DNA of 49,642 nucleotides from Halarchaeum nitratireducens (GTDB lineage: Archaea; Halobacteriota; Halobacteria; Halobacteriales; Halobacteriaceae): NCBI RefSeq assembly GCF_014647155.1, contig NZ_BMOQ01000010.1:1-49642 (forward strand), written 5' to 3'. The translations under genes were made by a program, and so were the position numbers. The notes below the pieces were generated by a model, which was not told the DNA's origin, made no database searches, and was given only the letters and a program-made list of their open reading frames with translations. How positions within the stretch are numbered: the first letter of the stretch is position 1; every line of letters starts with the position of its first letter. Positions 41,794 through 49,642 of the stretch are shown piece after piece.

Positions 41794-42021
41794 ACTCTGG
41801 CCTCACTCGATCACAGGATATTGTTCGCCCACTCGACGGTGATCGCTACGGCATCGGGTGTGAAAGCTACGATGGTCATTTTACCGTTGATTGAACTGGA
41901 AACACTCTTGATATGTATTCACGCACAAAACACGGTGTGCCGTTTCAGAGGGCTACGCTAATTCCGAGCGACGGAATCGGAAATTCGCGATCTTACTGGT
42001 CGAGGAGACACTTTGAAAGCG
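41794..42021. other. Spacer between the accessory cluster and aconitase
   Basis: No gene is seen. The plus-strand frames here are short or antisense to acnA. It marks the edge of the accessory cluster; no terminator or repeat was recognised. Confidence 0.35.
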
Positions 42022-44811
42022 TCACGATTCGGTTAGCAGCTGTCGAAGGACGTAGTGTAGGATGCCGCCGTGTTCGATGTATCGCACCCCGGCAGGTGTG
42101 CCCACCTGGGCCGTCACCGGGAACTCAACCGACGACCCGTCCGACCGCTCCGCAGTCACCGTCAACTCGGCCATCGGCTCCAACTCGTCGTCCAACCCGT
42201 AGATCGTGTAGACCTCTGACCCGTCCAATCCAAGCGCCTCCCAGGAGTCACCGTCCTGGAACTGCAACGGCAACACACCCATTCCGACGAGATTGTCCCG
42301 ATAGATGCGCTCGTAGCTTTCCGCGATGGTCGCACGAACACCGAGAAGGTCGGTCCCCTTCGCCGCCCAGTCACGGCTCGACCCAGTCCCGAACTCCTCG
42401 CCCGCCATCACGACGAGTGGAGTTCCCTCCTCGCGGTACCGCTGGCTGGCCTCGAACACGGTCGTCTGCTCACCAGTCGGATGGTGGATGGTGTACCCGC
42501 CCTCGACGTCGTCGAGCATCTGATTCTCGATGCGGACGTTGGCGAACGTGCCCCGCATCATCACCTCGTGGTTACCCCGGCGGGCACCGTACGTGTTGAA
42601 CTCGTGGGGCTCGACACCGTGGTCCATCAGCCACTGGCCGGCCGGCTGATCCGTCCCGAACGGCCCGGCAGGACTGATGTGGTCAGTCGTAACCGTGTCA
42701 CCCAGCGTTAGCAGACACCGTGCATCCTCGACGTTAGAGACGCCGGGTTTCTCCAGCGGGAAATCTTTGAAGAACGGCGGCTCCCGGATGTATGTCGAGT
42801 CCTCGTCCCACTCGTAGACCTCGCCGGTCGGGGCCTCCAGCGCGTCCCATCGCTCGTCGCCTTCGAACACTTCGGCGTACTTCTCCTCGAACATCGACGG
42901 GTCGACGAAGTCGTGGACGGCTTCGTGGATCTCGTCGCTGTCTGGCCAGAGGTCCGCCAGATAGACTGGGTTTCCGTCGTCATCGTACCCCAGCGGGTCG
43001 TGCTCCAGATCGATGTCCATCCGCCCAGCGAGCCCGTACGCCACCACCAGCGGCGGGCTGGCGAGGTAGTTCGCGCGCACTTTTGGATGGATGCGCGCCT
43101 CGAAGTTCCGATTCCCGGAGAGTACGCTCGTCGTCCAGAGGTCGTGTTCGTCGATAGCGGTCTCGATCGGCTCCGGGAGCGGCCCTGCGTTCCCGATGCA
43201 GGTCGTACAGCCGTAGCCCACGACGTTGTAACCCAGGTCTTCGAGGTATGGCAACAGCCCCGATGCTTCGAGGTACTGGGTGACGACGCGGCTGCCGGGC
43301 GCGAGGCTTGTTTTAACGTAGTCCGGGACGTCGAGGCCACGCTCGACGGCGTTTTTCGCCAGGAGCCCGGCTGCCAGCATCACGGAGGGATTCGACGTGT
43401 TGGTACAGCTGGTGATGGCGCTAACGACGACGCTCCCGTGCCCGATTTCGACGTCGTTGCCGTCGATATTCACGGAGGCGCGCTTCGTGAGAGGGTCGAG
43501 GTCGGGGCGGTCTCGACCGGTGTCCACGACCGCCTTGCCGCCGTCGGTCTGCCCCATCGATTGGTCGCTCTCACCGAGCCACCGGGCCAGCGCCTCCTCG
43601 TCAGCGTCGTCGAGTTCGTCCTCGAACTCGCCGTGGAGTAATTCCCGGAAGTGGGTTCGCATGTCACCCATCTCGACGCGGGACTGGGGTTTCTTGGGGC
43701 CGGCGAGACTCGGCGTCACGGTCGAGAGGTCCAGTTCGACCGTCTCGGTGTACTCGGGGTTCTGCTCACCGAACAGCCCCTGGGCGTCCAGATACTTTCG
43801 GACGAGTTCGATGTGGTCCTCGTCGCGGCCCGTCAGTTCGAGGTAGTCCAAGGTGGCCTCGTCGACGGGGAACATGCTGATGGTCGAGCCCTGCTCGGGC
43901 GCCATATTCGCGATTGTCGCCCGATCAGGAACAGTCAGCGTCTCCACGGCGGGCCCATAGAACTCAACGAATCGATCGACAACACCGACATCCCGCAGCA
44001 GTTCGGTGACGTGCAGTACGAGGTCAGTCGCCGTCGCACCCTCGGGGAGTTCACCTGTGAGTTTCACGCCGACAACCTCGGGGAGGTTCATCGTGATGGG
44101 CTGGCCGAGCATCGCGGCTTCGGCTTCAATACCGCCGACGCCCCAGCCGACGACGCCGATGCCACCAATCATCGGCGTGTGGCTGTCGGTCCCGACGAGG
44201 GTGTCTGGGAACAGCCAGTTCTCGCCGTTCTGCTCGCGTTCGTGGACGACTTGCCCGAGATACTCCAGATTCACCTGGTGGACGATACCCGTCCCTGGCG
44301 GCACGACACTGAAGTCGTCGAAGGCGTTTTGCGCCCACTTCAGCGCCCGGTACCGTTCGCTGTTGCGCTCGTATTCGAGTTCGACGTTCTTCTCGTAGGC
44401 GTCCTCGTTGCCGAAGTAGTCCACTTGGACGCTGTGGTCGATGACCAGGTCGATGGGGACTTCGGGTTCGACGAGGGTTGGGTCGCGGTCCTTGCGTTCG
44501 ACGGCCGATCGGAGTGCCGCGAGGTCTACAACGGCGGGGACGCCGGTGAGGTCCTGGAGGATAACCCGGGACGGCTGGAACGGGATGTCGGCGTCGGGAA
44601 CGTCCGGTTGCCAGCCAGCGAGGGCCCGGATGTCGTCCTCGGTAATGTCCTCCCCGTCGGCGTTACGGAGGACGGATTCAAGCATAACACGGATACTGAC
44701 CGGGAGTTTGTCAAGTTCACAGAGGCCTTCCTCTTCGAGGACGGTGAGGTCGGCCATTTTGTAGGTCGTTCCATCGGCTTCGAACTCGCGGATCGCATTG
44801 AAGGGGTTCAT
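42022..44811 (-). CDS. acnA: Aconitate hydratase (AcnA/IRP-type)
   Basis: 929 aa from MNPFNAIREFEADG. It interconverts citrate and isocitrate through cis-aconitate in the TCA cycle, in the cytoplasm, with a 4Fe-4S cluster. Cluster ligands are visible in SCTNTSNPSV and GCTTCIGNAGPL. Other signatures are LVGTDSHTPMIGGIGVVGWGVGG, GSSRDWAAKGT and TDHISPAG. The length is that of full AcnA proteins, and all four domains are present. It is a housekeeping enzyme in an accessory setting; whether a chromosomal copy also exists cannot be seen. Confidence 0.95.
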   Translation of the reverse strand: MNPFNAIREFEADGTTYKMADLTVLEEEGLCELDKLPVSIRVMLESVLRNADGEDITEDDIRALAGWQPDVPDADIPFQPSRVILQDLTGVPAVVDLAALRSAVERKDRDPTLVEPEVPIDLVIDHSVQVDYFGNEDAYEKNVELEYERNSERYRALKWAQNAFDDFSVVPPGTGIVHQVNLEYLGQVVHEREQNGENWLFPDTLVGTDSHTPMIGGIGVVGWGVGGIEAEAAMLGQPITMNLPEVVGVKLTGELPEGATATDLVLHVTELLRDVGVVDRFVEFYGPAVETLTVPDRATIANMAPEQGSTISMFPVDEATLDYLELTGRDEDHIELVRKYLDAQGLFGEQNPEYTETVELDLSTVTPSLAGPKKPQSRVEMGDMRTHFRELLHGEFEDELDDADEEALARWLGESDQSMGQTDGGKAVVDTGRDRPDLDPLTKRASVNIDGNDVEIGHGSVVVSAITSCTNTSNPSVMLAAGLLAKNAVERGLDVPDYVKTSLAPGSRVVTQYLEASGLLPYLEDLGYNVVGYGCTTCIGNAGPLPEPIETAIDEHDLWTTSVLSGNRNFEARIHPKVRANYLASPPLVVAYGLAGRMDIDLEHDPLGYDDDGNPVYLADLWPDSDEIHEAVHDFVDPSMFEEKYAEVFEGDERWDALEAPTGEVYEWDEDSTYIREPPFFKDFPLEKPGVSNVEDARCLLTLGDTVTTDHISPAGPFGTDQPAGQWLMDHGVEPHEFNTYGARRGNHEVMMRGTFANVRIENQMLDDVEGGYTIHHPTGEQTTVFEASQRYREEGTPLVVMAGEEFGTGSSRDWAAKGTDLLGVRATIAESYERIYRDNLVGMGVLPLQFQDGDSWEALGLDGSEVYTIYGLDDELEPMAELTVTAERSDGSSVEFPVTAQVGTPAGVRYIEHGGILHYVLRQLLTES

Positions 44812-45012
44812 TATTGTGGAAGATTTCAAACGGAGTAACCTTATTCTTGTTCCCGTTCTCGGGAGACGGGATTCGAGCAGTTCGACGTGTTCGTTGGACC
44901 TGCCCGAAGGGGTTCAGAGAGCTCGTTGCTCTCGTGTTCGACGAGTGACACAGTTCTGCATAAGGTGGCACTGTCTTTCTCGCTAGTCTTCATGGATTCA
45001 TGCACCCGTTTC

Positions 45013-47388
45013 TTAGCCAGTCTTACCGTCCATGCGTTCAGGCGCGATTCGCGACAACCGCATCGCGTTCCCGGTGACACCGAGGCTCATCCCCATATCA
45101 CCGACAACGACCGCCAACGCAACGCTGACCAGCCCCAGCGGCACGCCTAGCGCCAGCAGGAGCTTTACGCCGAGGCTCGCCCAGATGTTCTGCCGGATTA
45201 CGCCGTTGGCCGTACGCGACAGGTCGTACAGGTACGGGAGCTTCCCGACGTCGTCGCCCATCAACGCAATATCGGCCGTCTCAAGAGCGGTGTCGGTGCC
45301 GGCTGCGCCCATCGCGATGCCGACCTCTGCGGTGGCGAGCGCGGGCGCGTCGTTGATGCCGTCACCGACCATCGCCACCTCGCCGTACCCCGCCTGCAAC
45401 TCCTCGACTGCGTCGACCTTCTCGTCGGGCAGGAGTTCTGCGCGATACTCATCGACACCGACCTGCTCGGCGATAGCGCGGGCAGTTCCCTCGTTGTCGC
45501 CGGTCAACATTACCACGCGCTTGACGCCCAACTCGTGCAGGCGTTCGACGGCCCGCTTTGAGGCCGGGCGCACCTCGTCGGCGATGGCGATTGCACCCAG
45601 CAGTTCCGACTCCGTCCCGACGATAACGACCGTCTTGCCCTCCTGCTCCAGCGCGGAGAGGGCATCCTCGGCGAACGCCCCGTCGTCGACCTCGGCCGCC
45701 TCTTCCGCCATGACGCCGCCGTCCGTTTCGCGGCGTGCCCGAGCGAGGTCGAAGCCGAGCTCTTCGAAGAGCGCTGGCTTACCCGCATAGTACGTCTCGC
45801 CGTCGATCTCGCCGCGGATGCCCCTCCCGGTGAGGCTCTCGAAGCCAGTCGGGTCGGGCAGGTTGCCTACGCCTGCCTCTTCAGCGCGGGCGAGAATCGC
45901 CGTGGCGATGGGATGCTCACTGCGCCGCTCCAGCCCTGCGGCGCGACGGAGCAGATCGTCCTCCGTGGTGTCACCCACCGGAACGACGTCGGTGACGGCG
46001 AGTTCGCCCTTGGTGAGCGTCCCGGTCTTGTCGACGGCAACGGCATCGACCTCGCCCATCGCCTCCAGATAGTTGCCGCCCTTGATCAGGACACCGTTCT
46101 TCGCGGCGCTAGTAATGCCCGACACCACCGAGACGGGTGTGGAGATGACGAACGCACACGGGCAGGCGATCACCAGCAGCGTGAGCCCGCGGATGAACCA
46201 CGTCTGCCAGCTGCCCGCGAAGGTGAATCCGTATCCGGCGAGGTCCACCGACACCGGGTCGGCAATGACCAGCGGCGGGATGGCGGCGGTCAGGATTGCC
46301 AGCGCGACGACGAGAGGCGTGTAGTAGCCCGAGAAACGGTCGACGAACTGCTCAGACTCGGTTTTCTTCGCCTGTGCACCCTGTACCATCTCGATGATGC
46401 GCGAGAGCGTCGAATCGCCAGCGGTCGAGGTAACCTCTACCTCGAGGTACCCCTCTTCGTTGATCGCGCCGGCGTAGACCTCGTCACCGGTAGCCTTGTC
46501 GACGGGGACACTCTCGCCCGTGATCGGCGACTGGTCGACTGCACTCTCGCCGTCGATGACCGTCCCGTCGAGCGGAATCTTGTCGCCGGGGCGGACGACG
46601 ACGGTCTCGCCAACGTCGACCTCCTCGGCGGGAACGGTCACTTCCTCACCATCGCGACGGACGGTCGCCTCGTCGGGCGAGAGTTCCATCAGCTCGCGCA
46701 GGGAGTCCCGTGCCCTGTCCATCGCATAGTCCTCGAGCAGTTCGGCGATGCTGAACAGGACGGCCAGCGTGGCGGCCTCGACGAAGTAGCCGATACCGGT
46801 CGCCGCGATGATCGCCGTCCCCATCAGCAGGTCGATGTCCAGACTTCGGTTCTTCGCGGAGTAGTACCCGCTACGGACGACCGGGATGCCACTGGCCGCG
46901 ACGGCGCCGAGGAACAGAACATCTGCGATATGGAGCGGGTACTCGAGGACGCTCGCCACTGTGACGTTCTGCCCGGTGAGGAGGAACTCGAAGAGGAGAC
47001 CGAGCGTGACGAACGCCGCGCCGAGCCACGTCTTCTTCGCGCGGGGACTCGTCCAGACCTCCGACGGTGGCGCGATGTCGACGCCATTGCCCGACTCCTC
47101 TCGCTCATCGCTCTCGGCGTCCGAACCTCCGACGACCTCATAGCCGGCACCTTCGATCGCTTGGACCACGTCGGATTCGCTGATTCGGTCAGGGTCGTAC
47201 GTAACAGTCGCCGTGCCGGTGGTCGGCTGGAGCGTCGCGTCGACGACGCCGTCGACGCGCTGGAGGCTCTTGTCGACCTTCTGGGCGCAGGAGGGACAGT
47301 CCATCTCGGGGACGGTGAAGCGGGCGGTCAACTCCTGTCGCTGCCCGCCCCCGCTCGCCTGTCCCGCTATATTCGGATTCTCTGTCAT
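45013..47388 (-). CDS. Zn/Cd/Pb-type P1B ATPase
   Basis: 791 aa from MTENPNIAGQ. An N-terminal heavy-metal-associated domain carries MDCPSCAQKVD (about residue 29). Six to eight membrane helices follow, with the CPC metal site in VIACPCAFVIS, the phosphorylation site DKTGTLTKG, the TGES loop (ITGESVPVDK), the SEHPIA motif and GDGINDAPAL. The CPC context and the helix 8 end (KLLLALGVPLGLVSVALAVVVGDMGMSL) point to the ZntA/CadA group (P1B-2) that exports Zn, Cd or Pb. It is directly downstream of an HTH-10 regulator. Confidence 0.9.
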   Translation of the reverse strand: MTENPNIAGQASGGGQRQELTARFTVPEMDCPSCAQKVDKSLQRVDGVVDATLQPTTGTATVTYDPDRISESDVVQAIEGAGYEVVGGSDAESDEREESGNGVDIAPPSEVWTSPRAKKTWLGAAFVTLGLLFEFLLTGQNVTVASVLEYPLHIADVLFLGAVAASGIPVVRSGYYSAKNRSLDIDLLMGTAIIAATGIGYFVEAATLAVLFSIAELLEDYAMDRARDSLRELMELSPDEATVRRDGEEVTVPAEEVDVGETVVVRPGDKIPLDGTVIDGESAVDQSPITGESVPVDKATGDEVYAGAINEEGYLEVEVTSTAGDSTLSRIIEMVQGAQAKKTESEQFVDRFSGYYTPLVVALAILTAAIPPLVIADPVSVDLAGYGFTFAGSWQTWFIRGLTLLVIACPCAFVISTPVSVVSGITSAAKNGVLIKGGNYLEAMGEVDAVAVDKTGTLTKGELAVTDVVPVGDTTEDDLLRRAAGLERRSEHPIATAILARAEEAGVGNLPDPTGFESLTGRGIRGEIDGETYYAGKPALFEELGFDLARARRETDGGVMAEEAAEVDDGAFAEDALSALEQEGKTVVIVGTESELLGAIAIADEVRPASKRAVERLHELGVKRVVMLTGDNEGTARAIAEQVGVDEYRAELLPDEKVDAVEELQAGYGEVAMVGDGINDAPALATAEVGIAMGAAGTDTALETADIALMGDDVGKLPYLYDLSRTANGVIRQNIWASLGVKLLLALGVPLGLVSVALAVVVGDMGMSLGVTGNAMRLSRIAPERMDGKTG

Positions 47389-47425
47389 CACTTCACGGTA
47401 GGAGCGGGAGTTCGATAGGTCTTTA

Positions 47426-47439
47426 TTGGAATATTCCAA
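47426..47439. promoter_or_regulatory. 14-bp palindromic operator candidate
   Basis: TTGGAATATTCCAA, a perfect palindrome in the 60-base gap between the regulator stop (47449) and the ATPase start (47388). On the minus strand it overlaps the AATAAA-like TATA region about 36 bases before the ATG, so a bound protein could block the ATPase promoter. Confidence 0.6.
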
Positions 47440-47448
47440 CTACTGGCG

Positions 47449-48198
47449 TCAGTGTGATGCCAGCCGTTCTTCAGCTACCCGCTCGCCGGCGACATGTTGC
47501 TTCGCCAAATGTTCTTCCGCCCGACGGAGTCGGTAGGTGAGTGTTGACCGTGGCACGTCGAGATGCTCGGCGAGCTCGCCGACGTCGACCTCGCGGGGCG
47601 ACTCGTAATAGCCGTGTTCAACCGCAGCCTGAAGAGCGGCCTCTTGGGCTGGCGGTAGGCCGCTCGGTGTCCCGTCGCGTCCCCCAGCTGATGTTGTTGT
47701 GTCCGCTGTGCGGAGCATCTCCATTTGTGCACACTCCCCCACGGCGACTTCGAGAGCGTCGAAGAACGCCGCCACGTCACCATCGCCGGAGTGGATGAGT
47801 CGCCACGTGTAGTGGCGCCCCTCGTGACGGGTCTCGAACAAGACGCCGTCGCCGAGGTGATCTCGAGCGATATGGGGAACTGAGGCGCAGGTCGGAGTGC
47901 GCTCCCAGTCGGAGTAGAGGATGAGCGTGTCGTCCGTCCGATCCAGCACACGAGTCGTCTGTGTGGCGCCACAGTCCTCGGTGGCGAGACAGTCAGCGTA
48001 GTAGTCGCCGGTGAGAAAGGCGTCCTCGATGGCGTCGAGCGCCTCAGGAGTTCCGGTGGCGTGGTCAACCCGCCAGAGACGCTCGGCAGTGGCGTGCAGC
48101 GAGAGCGAGCGGACACGGGCGTCGGGGTGGTCGGCGAGGGCGTCCGCCACCCGGTTACAGCCCGGCTCGTATTCGAGGGCGAAGACGAGTTCGCGCAT
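47449..48198 (-). CDS. HTH-10 (Bat-like) transcriptional regulator
   Basis: 249 aa from MRELVFALEYEPGCNRVADAL. The C-terminus is an HTH-10 domain: GLPPAQEAALQAAVEHGYYESPREVDVGELAEHLDVPRSTLTYRLRRAEEHLAK. The N-terminal sensor contains Cys and His residues (EPGCN, DCLATEDCG, CASVPHIARDH, VGECAQME) that could bind metal. Its position 60 bases upstream of the metal ATPase suggests that it controls it, as in other haloarchaeal metal-efflux loci. An ATG at 48231 is possible but less like the family. Confidence 0.85.
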   Translation of the reverse strand: MRELVFALEYEPGCNRVADALADHPDARVRSLSLHATAERLWRVDHATGTPEALDAIEDAFLTGDYYADCLATEDCGATQTTRVLDRTDDTLILYSDWERTPTCASVPHIARDHLGDGVLFETRHEGRHYTWRLIHSGDGDVAAFFDALEVAVGECAQMEMLRTADTTTSAGGRDGTPSGLPPAQEAALQAAVEHGYYESPREVDVGELAEHLDVPRSTLTYRLRRAEEHLAKQHVAGERVAEERLASH

Positions 48199-48259
48199 AC
48201 CCTGTGTACGGCCTCCTACGACATAACCCATGGCCCGGGGCGATGTCTACTGGCGGGTA

Positions 48260-48544
48260 TCAGATCACGTCGTCCGGGTCGTGGACCTCCTGCATTCGCT
48301 GCGCTTCGGCCGCGTATTGTTCCTGGAGGTCGGGGTCATCGACCGTGCCGAGATTGTCGGGTTCAGCGTCGACTGCTGCCGTCGTATCTCGGACGTCGGT
48401 GAATGAGGTTAGTGCTCGTTCCTTCCGATAGTACTGTTCGCCATCGGGTGTTGCGTAGGTGAGGATGATCAGATTCTGTTCGTCATCGGAGTACGTCCGC
48501 TCGACAAGCCAAACACGAACACCGCCTTTAGGCTGATTTGACAT
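48260..48544 (-). CDS. Small haloarchaeal protein, unknown function
   Basis: 94 aa from MSNQPKGGVRVWLVERTYSDDEQNLIILTYATPDGEQYYRKERALTSF. A beta-rich first half and acidic helical second half (LQEQYAAEAQRMQEVHDPDDV). I know this type from haloarchaeal plasmid clusters; no function. It lies 38 bases downstream of the DUF6735-like gene. Confidence 0.65.
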   Translation of the reverse strand: MSNQPKGGVRVWLVERTYSDDEQNLIILTYATPDGEQYYRKERALTSFTDVRDTTAAVDAEPDNLGTVDDPDLQEQYAAEAQRMQEVHDPDDVI

Positions 48545-48581
48545 ACTTGGGTGTTTCCCGGGATCCACTAAGGAAGTGGTG

Positions 48582-49244
48582 TTACGGCTTGCTGAGACTC
48601 GCCTTCTCGAAGGGTAATTCTCCGGTCGGAATGAGCAGCTCCTGTCGGTCTCCGACTCGCTCGGCCAGCTTCCGTTTCAGGTACTGTCTCGCCGTCGACG
48701 GCGTGAAGACGCCCTTGTCGAGCATGTCGCCGACGACGTCTTTGAGGGCCGCGAACTGTCCCTGCAGGTGGCCGTCGCCGACCGGCTCACCGTCGTACCA
48801 GCGCACCGTCGCGAGCGCGCCGTTCCCGACGGTCTCTCCCTGTTCGACCGTCTCAGAGTCGTACTGGAGCCCGAACCACAGCGTCCGATAGGCGGTCACC
48901 TCGAACGTCGTCGACACCACGAAGAACGCCTCGTGGTGGAGGTAGTCGAGGTGGTCAGCGACGATCTCGTCGAGGGTGAGCCCGGTGGCGCGGGGCTTCG
49001 GCTCGACGACCGTCGACGGCCGATCCTCGCCGGCGAGGTAGCCGTCGACGGCATCTGCCTCGAGGCCATCGGCTAGTTCCGCCAGCAGCTGTTTCGCCCA
49101 CTTTGAGTCGGTGTCGTCGCCACCGAACGGCGACTCAGCCGAGATTCGGCGCTTGAGCTTCAGGTTCGCAGCGCCCCAGTGAGAGTAGTGGAGCGTGTAC
49201 TGTCCATCGGTACGTTCGTGCGCAACAAGTGCGCGGTGTCCCAT
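48582..49244 (-). CDS. DUF6735-like protein
   Basis: 220 aa. MGHRALVAHERTDGQYTLHYSHWGAANLKLKRRISAESPFGGDDTDSKWAKQLL is the family start. DEIVADHLDYLHHEAFFVVSTTFEVTAYRTLWFGLQYDSETV follows, and a C-terminal ARQYLKRKLAERVGDRQELLIPTGELPF. The family is common in haloarchaeal accessory regions, function unknown. ATG at 49244, with leader L12 upstream. Confidence 0.75.
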   Translation of the reverse strand: MGHRALVAHERTDGQYTLHYSHWGAANLKLKRRISAESPFGGDDTDSKWAKQLLAELADGLEADAVDGYLAGEDRPSTVVEPKPRATGLTLDEIVADHLDYLHHEAFFVVSTTFEVTAYRTLWFGLQYDSETVEQGETVGNGALATVRWYDGEPVGDGHLQGQFAALKDVVGDMLDKGVFTPSTARQYLKRKLAERVGDRQELLIPTGELPFEKASLSKP

Positions 49245-49282
49245 GATTCAATCACCTCACGAGGCGATGCTTGTGCAGTGTC

Positions 49283-49309
49283 GCCCCGCACCCCTCCTGG
49301 GGGAGAACA
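49283..49309 (-). promoter_or_regulatory. Structured 5' leader L12
   Basis: Minus strand: GTTGTTCT, then CCCC / GGGG arms with loop AGGAGGGGTGC; T tract about 66 bases before the ATG at 49244. It lies 7.5 kb from L11, on the far side of acnA and the metal ATPase. Confidence 0.6.
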
Positions 49310-49312
49310 ACG

Positions 49313-49630
49313 CTACACGTCGATCGGATCGAGGGAACTGAGATCCGCGTGGAGGACTTCGCCGTTGCGGATGACGTACCGCTTTGCGAGGACTGGGAAC
49401 CGACATTTCGTGAACCCGGCTGTCTGGATGTCGAGTTCTTCGTTAGGCTCGAGATAGCCGGCGAGTGTTCGGAGGAACTCGTGCGTCACAAGACCATCTT
49501 CGTAGTCAGGGAGGCCGTCTTCACGCGCTTCGTAGACCTCGAAGGCGTCGTATCCCCAGATGATGAGCTCTCCTTGCCTCGTTGAATCACAAGATAGCGT
49601 CGGGGTAGGGAAGACTATTCGTAGTTTCAC
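49313..49630 (-). CDS. Hypothetical protein, possibly incomplete at the window edge
   Basis: 105 aa from GTG 49630; the frame is open to the window end, so the true start may lie outside. Visible: SCDSTRQGELIIWGYDAFEVYEAREDGLPDYEDGLVTHEFLRTLAGYLEPNEELDIQTAGFTKCRFPVLAKRYVIRNGEVLHADLSSLDPI. Mixed alpha/beta, two Cys, no known motif. Its stop lies just upstream of leader L12. Confidence 0.55.
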   Translation of the reverse strand: MKLRIVFPTPTLSCDSTRQGELIIWGYDAFEVYEAREDGLPDYEDGLVTHEFLRTLAGYLEPNEELDIQTAGFTKCRFPVLAKRYVIRNGEVLHADLSSLDPIDV

Positions 49631-49642
49631 AGCGTCAGAGAC

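Noticed and set aside
43651-44838. Long plus-strand frame of 395 codons over aconitase
   Set aside because: Antisense shadow of acnA with no domain of its own.
45913-47418. Long plus-strand frame of 501 codons over the metal ATPase
   Set aside because: Antisense shadow of the P-type ATPase; Arg/Asp-rich text without any known motif.
28224-49309. Leader hairpins as Rho-independent terminators
   Set aside because: On the minus strand the T tract precedes the hairpin, and on the plus strand the hairpin is followed by A, not T. Neither orientation gives a hairpin followed by a U tract. The T tract alone could still end an upstream archaeal transcript.

Overview
The window is GC-rich haloarchaeal DNA (class Halobacteria). 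The proteins are strongly acidic, promoters are TATA-type (for example at 12855-12860), and replication proteins are Orc1/Cdc6 and family B polymerase. Many of the small zinc-ribbon and acidic families are ones I know only from haloarchaea. Two Orc1/Cdc6 genes, a ParA partition locus, an ORB-rich origin, an integrase, three transposase types and several defence-type genes point to a megaplasmid or an integrated plasmid. I cannot name the species. No rRNA, tRNA or CRISPR array was seen.

Layout. 1-885: the tail of a heavy-metal P-type ATPase and an FmdE-like protein. 919-6447: a tyrosine integrase and two IS4-superfamily transposases; the first IS can be delimited exactly (2407-4445, TIRs plus a 6-bp target duplication). 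6768-9301: a small membrane protein, then a parA-plus-partner operon surrounded and overlapped by about 30 repeats of 9-bp period. 9338-14798: an AbiE-type pair, a TRAM protein, a short Orc1/Cdc6 and a DUF262/DUF1524 (GmrSD-like) restriction protein. 15153-20793: a replication module (RecA-fold protein without a P-loop, a small protein, a truncated third gene, PolB) interrupted by a two-gene Nmad-like cassette. 20794-23140: an origin with nine 21-bp ORB-like boxes around a second, larger Orc1/Cdc6. 23161-27205: a small acidic protein, an HTH/nucleotidyltransferase pair and a SIR2 effector.

27386-41710 is mostly a leftward run of accessory genes (SWIM protein, ArdC-like antirestriction protein, small zinc ribbons, HTH regulator, DUF6166 protein and others). 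Most of these genes, and one more at 49 kb, carry the same 5' leader: a T-rich tract, then a GC hairpin, 38-85 nt before the start codon. The run is broken by a transposase segment that also carries a monooxygenase and a DJ-1/PfpI fragment, by an Mrr-like membrane endonuclease, and by a TnpB element. 42022-48198 carries aconitase and a Zn/Cd-type P-type ATPase with its HTH-10 regulator. 48260-49630 returns to the accessory families.

The most novel signals are the recurrent structured leader, the in-phase 9-bp repeats that continue into the parA coding sequence, a five-copy TTAACCAAC...GTTGGTTAA inverted repeat placed upstream of replication and accessory genes, and the Nmad-like cassette inside the polB module.
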